From assembly GCF_963668085.1 (NCBI RefSeq), contig NZ_OY764059.1, positions 186,001 to 250,000 of the forward strand: a DNA stretch of 64,000 bases, given 5' to 3'. The stretch comes from an uncultured Ilyobacter sp. Its GTDB lineage: Bacteria > Fusobacteriota > Fusobacteriia > Fusobacteriales > Fusobacteriaceae. Below are positions 58,826 through 64,000 of the stretch, piece by piece. The position numbers and the translations under genes were made by a program. The notes below the pieces were generated by a model that ran no database searches, was not told the origin of the DNA, and worked only from the letters and a program-made list of their open reading frames with translations. Position 1 is the stretch's first letter, and each line of letters begins with the position of its first letter.

Positions 58826-59704
58826 ATGAGAAGTATGACCGGTTATTCTAAGGAATTATTTGAAAATGATGACTTCAGAGTAAAAATAGAGATAAAAAGT
58901 GTAAACAACAAAAATTTAAATCTTAAAATAAAGTTACCTTATATATTAAATTTTATGGAAAATAAAATAAAGACTGAGGTAGCCTCAAGAGTTTCTAGAG
59001 GATCTGTGGACCTTAGAATTGATTTTGAAGATAAAAGAGAGCTCGGAGACCTATTTGAGTATAATAGTAACCTAGCTTCATCCTATATGAAAGTATTGGA
59101 AAAATTAGAGGAGGATTTTGATGAAAAATTCTCCAATAAACTTGATATTCTGATCAAACAGCCCAATGTCGTGAGAAAAAATGAGCTGGAAATAGATGAA
59201 ACTGAGTATGCTGAAGTCGTTAAGAATACGCTGCATAAGGCTATAGACTCTTTCTTGGAAATGAAAGAGGGAGAGGGCGCTAGACTTAAAGTTTATTTTG
59301 AAGAGCGGCTAAAGGCTATAGAGGAAAGAGTAGCTCAAATAGTAGAGAAAAAAGAAGAGGTTGTAGACGACTATAGAGAGAAACTTCTAGAAAGACTAGA
59401 TAGAGTTAGAAGGGATATAGAATTCAAAGAGGAAGATATCTTGAAAGAGATATTATTATTCACTGATAAATCAGATATATCAGAAGAGACTTCGAGACTA
59501 GAAAGTCACATAGAACAATTTAAAATAGAGCTTGAAAAAAATGAATCTAGTATAGGTAAAAAACTTGACTTTATTCTCCAAGAAATGTTTAGAGAACTGA
59601 ACACTTCAGGGGTAAAATGCAATTTGTATGACATATCAAAACTGGTTGTGGAATGTAAAAATGAGGTTGAGAAAATACGTGAGCAGGCCTTGAATATCGA
59701 ATAG
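58826..59704 (+). CDS. yicC: YicC/YloC-family endoribonuclease
   Basis: 292 residues, normal for the family. It begins MRSMTGYSKELFENDDFRVKIEI and has KSVNNKNLNLKIKLP. The C-terminal DUF1732-type part ends FREINTSGVKCN-like (actual MFRELNTSGVKC) and SKLVVECKNEVEKIREQALNIE. YicC proteins of E. coli and Bacillus are reported RNA-cleaving enzymes. It stands first in a stress/nucleotide gene string with remA-like, gmk and rpoZ, a conserved order. Confidence 0.88.
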   Translation: MRSMTGYSKELFENDDFRVKIEIKSVNNKNLNLKIKLPYILNFMENKIKTEVASRVSRGSVDLRIDFEDKRELGDLFEYNSNLASSYMKVLEKLEEDFDEKFSNKLDILIKQPNVVRKNELEIDETEYAEVVKNTLHKAIDSFLEMKEGEGARLKVYFEERLKAIEERVAQIVEKKEEVVDDYREKLLERLDRVRRDIEFKEEDILKEILLFTDKSDISEETSRLESHIEQFKIELEKNESSIGKKLDFILQEMFRELNTSGVKCNLYDISKLVVECKNEVEKIREQALNIE

Positions 59705-59715
59705 GAGGCAAAGAG

Positions 59716-59955
59716 ATGAAACCTATAAATATAGGCTTTGGAAACATGGTTATAGATGAAAGAATCATAGGGATAATAGCCCCTGATTCTGCACCTAGCA
59801 AACGACTAAAAGATGAGGCCAAAACTCAAAATAAATTAATAGACGCTACTTTTGGAAGAAAAACAAGAGCACTGATTGTAACTGATTCAGATCATGTAAT
59901 AATGTCAGCCATAAATCCGGAAACTATAGCAGTCAGAATCGAAAAAGGAGAATAA
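59716..59955 (+). CDS. RemA/YlzA-like DNA-binding regulator (DUF370)
   Basis: 79 residues. INIGFGNMVIDERIIGIIAPDSAPSKRL and the LIDATFGRKTRALIVTDSDHVIMSA block match the DUF370/RemA family nearly throughout. RemA forms DNA-binding oligomers that activate biofilm and osmoprotection genes in Bacillus. Targets here are unknown. It is 11 bases after yicC and two before gmk, in the yicC-ylzA-gmk-rpoZ order also seen in Bacillus. Confidence 0.9.
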   Translation: MKPINIGFGNMVIDERIIGIIAPDSAPSKRLKDEAKTQNKLIDATFGRKTRALIVTDSDHVIMSAINPETIAVRIEKGE

Positions 59956-59957
59956 GA

Positions 59958-60512
59958 ATGAAAAAGGGTGATTTATTTGTAGTGTCGGGACCCAGTGGGG
60001 CCGGTAAATCTACTGTTTGTAAATTAGTCAGAAGGATGCTTGAAATAAATCTTGCAGTTTCTGCTACAACAAGAGCTCCGAGAGCCGGGGAAGTAAATGG
60101 TAGAGAATATTATTTTCTCACAATGGAAGAATTTCAAAATAAGATAAAAAACAACGAATTTTTGGAATATGCCAATGTGCACGGTAACTACTACGGAACT
60201 TTAAAAAGCGAGGTAGAGGAAAGGCTTAGTGAAGGGAAGAATATAATTCTAGAGATAGATGTCCAAGGTGGAATCCAAACTAGAGAAGAATACCCAGATG
60301 TAAACTTAATTTTCTTTAAAACACCTACTGAAAAGGATCTTGAAGACAGACTTAGAGGCAGAGGGACAGAGGATGAAAAAACAGTCAAAATGAGACTTGA
60401 AAATTCTCTAAAAGAGCTGGAATTTGAAAAATATTACGACAAGACTGTAATTAATCACAGTATAGAGCAGGCGTGTTATGATCTTATAAAAATAATAAAA
60501 AAAGAAGCATAA
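59958..60512 (+). CDS. gmk: guanylate kinase
   Basis: This 184-residue enzyme phosphorylates GMP to GDP. The Walker A is SGPSGAGKST near residues 9-18. GMP-binding blocks TTRAPRAGEVNGREYYF and EYANVHGNYYGT follow. GIQTREEYPDVNLIFF precedes the lid, RLRGRGTEDE. ATG 59958 overlaps no other frame. In the same operon as rpoZ. Confidence 0.96.
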   Translation: MKKGDLFVVSGPSGAGKSTVCKLVRRMLEINLAVSATTRAPRAGEVNGREYYFLTMEEFQNKIKNNEFLEYANVHGNYYGTLKSEVEERLSEGKNIILEIDVQGGIQTREEYPDVNLIFFKTPTEKDLEDRLRGRGTEDEKTVKMRLENSLKELEFEKYYDKTVINHSIEQACYDLIKIIKKEA

Positions 60513-60558
60513 ACATTATTTTTTCTAAAAATATCTGAAATTATAGGAGGAGTTTAAA

Positions 60559-60771
60559 ATGAAAAAGGGAATTACTTATGACGAATTATTGGATAAAATA
60601 CCTAATAAATATGTGTTAGCTACAGTTGCAGGAAAAAGATGCAGAGAGATAGAAAGTGGAGCTGAAGCATTGGTAAAAGGTCTTAAGAAAGACACGAATG
60701 TTCAAAAAACTTTTAGGGAGATACTATCAGATAAAATAGGTTACGATATTCAGGAAAAAACTGGGGAGTAA
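60559..60771 (+). CDS. rpoZ: RNA polymerase omega subunit
   Basis: 70 residues. GITYDELLDKIPNKYVLATVAGKRCREIE is the omega N-terminal signature, and the helix around ALVKGLKK follows. It helps assemble beta-prime. The ATG follows GGAGGAG. Three bases separate it from the apbE start. Confidence 0.92.
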   Translation: MKKGITYDELLDKIPNKYVLATVAGKRCREIESGAEALVKGLKKDTNVQKTFREILSDKIGYDIQEKTGE

Positions 60772-60774
60772 GCT

Positions 60775-61767
60775 ATGAAAAAGATCTTGTTTTTATTATT
60801 TTTGTCGGCAATAGGACTTTTTGGATGTGGAAACAAAAAATCACAGAAAATTGAAAGAGAAATTTTTTCATTTGGCACCTATATAAAAATAACTGTTTAT
60901 GAAGAAGACAGCAAAAAAGCTGAAAAAGCTATTGAGGCTGCCTTTAATGAGATAGAGAGAATCGATAACAAACTCAATACTAAAAAAACTGGAAGTATAA
61001 TAGATCAGATAAACAGCAGCAAGGACAAAAAAATAAAACTTGATTCAGAGGGAAAAGAAATATTTTCAAAAGTCAAAGAGTTGTATGAAGTTTCAGACAA
61101 AAAATATGATATCACTATATCTCCTTTAATGGAAGTATGGGGATTTACTACAGATGAAACAGAAAAAAACCTACCTTCTAAGGAAGAAATTGACAGGGCG
61201 ATGTCAAAAATAGATTACTCTAAGGTATCTATCAAAGATGATTATCTTCTGTTAGAAAAACCTGTTGAACAAATAGACACGGGGTCTTTTTTGAAGGGAT
61301 ATGCAATCTCAAGGGCTAAGTTTATAATGGAAGAAATGGGAATAAAGAGTGCATTTATAACATCTGTATCTAGTATAGAGACAATAGGAACAAAGCCTGG
61401 ATCTAAAAAATGGAGGATAGGACTTCAAAATCCTTCTGATCCCAGTAAAATCTTAGATGTTGCAAATTTAGATGATAAGGCCATGGGAGTGTCTGGAGAT
61501 TATCAAACTTTTGTAGAGATCGACGGAAAAAGATATCACCACATATTAGATGTAAAAACAGGCTACCCTGTATCAGACAAAAAAATGGTAGTTGTAATAT
61601 GTGAAGATGCCTTTACTGCAGATATGCTTTCAACTGCTTTTTTTTCAATGCCAATAAAGGAAATCTTGAAATATGTAGAAGATAAGAAAAACGTAGATGT
61701 TTTTATAGTTGATGCTGATTCGAAAATAACAACTTCCACAGGATTTAATTATTTTCTTAAGAAGTAA
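60775..61767 (+). CDS. apbE: FAD:protein FMN transferase (ApbE), lipoprotein
   Basis: 330 residues. It attaches FMN covalently to Thr of exported flavoproteins such as RNF or Na+-NQR subunits. Lipoprotein signal: hydrophobic residues to about 17, then lipobox cysteine C18 (LFGCGNKK). Catalytic parts include FGTYIKITVYEED, DTGSFLKGYA, GVSGDYQTF, HHILDVKTGYPVSD and the DMLSTAFF metal site, all in order. Neighbouring hppA is a plausible partner only by position. The RNF genes are not in the window. Confidence 0.95.
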   Translation: MKKILFLLFLSAIGLFGCGNKKSQKIEREIFSFGTYIKITVYEEDSKKAEKAIEAAFNEIERIDNKLNTKKTGSIIDQINSSKDKKIKLDSEGKEIFSKVKELYEVSDKKYDITISPLMEVWGFTTDETEKNLPSKEEIDRAMSKIDYSKVSIKDDYLLLEKPVEQIDTGSFLKGYAISRAKFIMEEMGIKSAFITSVSSIETIGTKPGSKKWRIGLQNPSDPSKILDVANLDDKAMGVSGDYQTFVEIDGKRYHHILDVKTGYPVSDKKMVVVICEDAFTADMLSTAFFSMPIKEILKYVEDKKNVDVFIVDADSKITTSTGFNYFLKK

Positions 61768-61884
61768 TATTTTTGAATTTTTGTATTGTAGAAGAGACAT
61801 GTACGGGATATATTTGTAATGCAACACCAAGGTAATTTTATAACAAAAGATATACAAATTACTTAACTAAGGAGGACAAAACAG

Positions 61885-63876
61885 ATGGAGCAATTTATCT
61901 ACATTGGAATCACAGGTGGGCTTTTGGCTTTGGTTGCATCATTCTTCTACTCTCAAAAGGTTCTGAAATATGAAATTGGTAATGAAAAGGTTGCTGAGAT
62001 AACAGAGGCAATCCGTGAAGGTGCCATGGCATTTCTGACGGCAGAGTATAAAATTCTTGTATGGTTTGTCGGAGGAGTGGCGATGCTTTTGGCGATATTC
62101 CTGAGTATAGGGGTAGCGGTTACATTTATATTAGGTGCCTTTACTTCGGCTATTGCTGGAAATGTGGGAATGCGGGTGGCAACAAAAGCTAACGGAAGAA
62201 CTGCTATTGCAGCAAAAGAAGGGGGTCTCTCGAAGGCTTTAGACGTTGCTTTTGCAGGTGGAGCAGTAATGGGACTTGCGGTAGTTGGACTTGGATTAAT
62301 AGGTGTGTCGGTACTAACACTGGTTTTTAACTGGGATATGGGAGTTATAACAGGATTTGGTATGGGTGCTTCATCTATAGCCCTATTTGCAAGAGTTGGT
62401 GGCGGAATATATACAAAGGCTGCAGATGTTGGAGCAGACCTAGTAGGAAAGGTGGAAGCTGGAATCCCAGAAGATGACCCTAGAAACCCAGCAACAATCG
62501 CCGATAACGTAGGAGACAATGTCGGTGATGTGGCAGGAATGGGAGCCGACCTTTTTGAGTCGTATATAGGTTCTATAATAGCCACAATGGCATTGGGAGC
62601 CACAATGGCAGCAACCACAGATATGCATGGTTACATGGCAGCCCCTATACTTGTGGCAGCATTTGGAATAGTGTCCTCTATAATAGCAACCCTCACAGTA
62701 AAAACAGATAATCCTAAAGAGGTATATCATAAACTTGAAAATGGAACTAGAATAGCAGGCTTTCTGGCAACAATAGCTTCCTTTATGATAGTTAAGTTTT
62801 TAGGTCTTCCCATGGGAGTTTTCTGGGCAATCGTTGCCGGTCTTGTTGCAGGTCTTGTAATAGCATTTTTTACAGGTGTTTATACTGACACAGGTAGAAA
62901 AGCTGTAAACAGAATAGCAGATGCTGCTGAAACAGGTGCTGCTACAACGATAATCGAAGGACTAGCTGTAGGGATGGAGTCAACTGTGGCACCACTTATC
63001 ACAATATCCCTTGCAATCATAGTGGCCCACAGCTTTGCCGGATTATACGGTATAGCCATAGCGGCAGTTGGAATGCTTGCAACTACAGGAATGGTAGTAG
63101 CAGTAGATGCCTATGGACCGATAGCAGATAATGCAGGTGGAATCGCCGAGATGGCGGAACTTCCACCAGAGGTTAGAGATTGCACTGACCAGTTAGATGC
63201 AGTGGGGAACTCAACTGCTGCAGTTGGAAAAGGTTTTGCTATAGGTTCAGCTGCTCTGACAGCTCTCTCACTATTTGCAGCTTATAAGGAAGCTGTTGAA
63301 TTAAAATCTGGTACAGACCTTGTAATAGATGTTACCAATCCCAAGGTCATAGTTGGCTTATTTATAGGCGGAATGTTGACATTCCTCTTCTCAGCCCTCA
63401 CAATGACTGCAGTTGGAAAAGCTGCAATGGAAATGGTGGCGGAGGTAAGAAGACAGTTTAAAGAGATACCGGGAATAATGGATAAGACAACAAAACCTGA
63501 CTATAAAAGATGTGTAGAGATATCTACACGTTCATCTCTAAGAGAGATGGTAATTCCTGGAATACTTGCAGTACTTGCTCCGGTAATTGTAGGAATGTGG
63601 TCAACTGAAGCTTTGGGCGGACTATTGGCTGGAGCACTGGTGACTGGAATTCTTATGGCTGTAATGATGGCAAATGCCGGAGGAGCATGGGATAATGCAA
63701 AGAAACAGATCGAAAGTGGATATAAAGGAGACGGAAAAGGTTCTGACAGGCATAAGGCGGCAGTAGTAGGAGACACAGTAGGAGATCCTTTTAAAGATAC
63801 ATCGGGCCCATCTCTTAATATTTTGATTAAACTGATGTCTATTGTTTCTCTTGTTTTAGTACCACTTTTCGTTTAA
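61885..63876 (+). CDS. hppA: membrane-bound pyrophosphatase (ion-pumping)
   Basis: 663 residues with about 16 membrane helices. Pyrophosphate/Mg site: [35 protein letters not shown], and the second site with [13 protein letters not shown] and [26 protein letters not shown]. It pumps H+ or Na+ by PPi hydrolysis. The residue pattern GNSTAA (rather than GNTTKA) marks the K+-dependent subfamily, which includes Na+ pumps. The ion itself is not settled from sequence. ATG 61885 after AAGGAGG. Confidence 0.95.
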   Translation: MEQFIYIGITGGLLALVASFFYSQKVLKYEIGNEKVAEITEAIREGAMAFLTAEYKILVWFVGGVAMLLAIFLSIGVAVTFILGAFTSAIAGNVGMRVATKANGRTAIAAKEGGLSKALDVAFAGGAVMGLAVVGLGLIGVSVLTLVFNWDMGVITGFGMGASSIALFARVGGGIYTKAADVGADLVGKVEAGIPEDDPRNPATIADNVGDNVGDVAGMGADLFESYIGSIIATMALGATMAATTDMHGYMAAPILVAAFGIVSSIIATLTVKTDNPKEVYHKLENGTRIAGFLATIASFMIVKFLGLPMGVFWAIVAGLVAGLVIAFFTGVYTDTGRKAVNRIADAAETGAATTIIEGLAVGMESTVAPLITISLAIIVAHSFAGLYGIAIAAVGMLATTGMVVAVDAYGPIADNAGGIAEMAELPPEVRDCTDQLDAVGNSTAAVGKGFAIGSAALTALSLFAAYKEAVELKSGTDLVIDVTNPKVIVGLFIGGMLTFLFSALTMTAVGKAAMEMVAEVRRQFKEIPGIMDKTTKPDYKRCVEISTRSSLREMVIPGILAVLAPVIVGMWSTEALGGLLAGALVTGILMAVMMANAGGAWDNAKKQIESGYKGDGKGSDRHKAAVVGDTVGDPFKDTSGPSLNILIKLMSIVSLVLVPLFV

Positions 63877-63938
63877 AAAGTTTTGATTTTATAGTTTCTT
63901 GAATTTATTTAAAAGATATAATTTTTTAAAAATTGCTT

Positions 63939-63970
63939 AAAAAGTTTCGCTATATTGGCGAAACTTTTTT
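63939..63970 (+). terminator. hppA terminator
   Basis: A 12-bp stem (63939-63950 with 63958-63969) and T-run, about 65 bases after the stop. Confidence 0.85.
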
Positions 63971-64000
63971 ATTTCAAAGCTTTTTGATCTGAAATGATGC

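Overview
This window is AT-rich bacterial chromosome. The 16S rRNA gene, the rpoB and rpoC proteins, and a mix of Gram-negative envelope genes (LPS kinase, heptosyltransferase, beta-barrel, secretin) with Firmicute-like genes (RemA-type protein, YueI-like protein, SigH-like sigma factor, strong AGGAGG ribosome binding sites) point to the phylum Fusobacteria. My guess is a free-living anaerobe of the Ilyobacter/Propionigenium kind. That placement comes from recall and gene content, not from a search.

Layout. (1) 1-6.8 kb is an accessory catabolic region, mostly on the minus strand. It holds a broken guanine deaminase gene, a DauR/YheO-type regulator, and an operon for a beta-keto acid cleavage enzyme, a 3-hydroxyacid/3-hydroxyacyl-CoA dehydrogenase and an AtoE-type transporter. 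A LysR regulator lies upstream, and ATCGAT operators sit in both promoters. (2) 7.1-13.6 kb carries envelope genes: an RND/MMPL exporter, a LolA-like periplasmic protein and a beta-barrel protein in one operon, then an LPS heptose kinase and a heptosyltransferase. (3) 14.0-16.4 kb has recA, recX and plsC. (4) 16.9-21.7 kb has pflB, pflA and a SulP transporter. (5) 22.3-29.8 kb has tsaD, then a partial type II secretion/type IV pilus-like cluster: three minor pseudopilins, GspL/PilM-, GspM/PilO- and GspC/PilP-like proteins and a secretin. Two unfamiliar exported proteins follow. (6) 33.3-41.7 kb is housekeeping: a YueI-like protein, murA, rlmB, a SigH-like sigma factor, leuS, proB and proA. (7) 42.2-47.2 kb is a ribosomal RNA operon ending in 5S, tRNA-Asn, 5S. 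(8) 47.4-58.7 kb is the rpmG, tRNA-Trp, secE, nusG, rplKAJL, rpoBC expression block, with several structured leaders. (9) 58.8-63.9 kb has yicC, a remA-like gene, gmk, rpoZ, apbE and a membrane pyrophosphatase.

How it works together. The metabolic genes fit a fermenter: pyruvate formate-lyase with its activase, a beta-oxidation-like route giving acetoacetate and acyl-CoA, and an ion-pumping pyrophosphatase of the K+-dependent sequence type. The envelope genes fit a diderm cell. The transcription and translation block is conventional, but it has RNA leaders worth testing, notably the L10 leader with an overlapping terminator and a long hairpin between rplL and rpoB.

The less ordinary items are: two 150-bp copies of a dispersed repeat; the ATCGAT operators of the cleavage-enzyme operon; a perfect inverted repeat over the plsC -10 box; a secretion cluster that lacks its motor genes here and whose pseudopilins carry unusual C-terminal domains; and two unassigned exported proteins beside it. 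I found no CRISPR array, prophage or intact insertion sequence.
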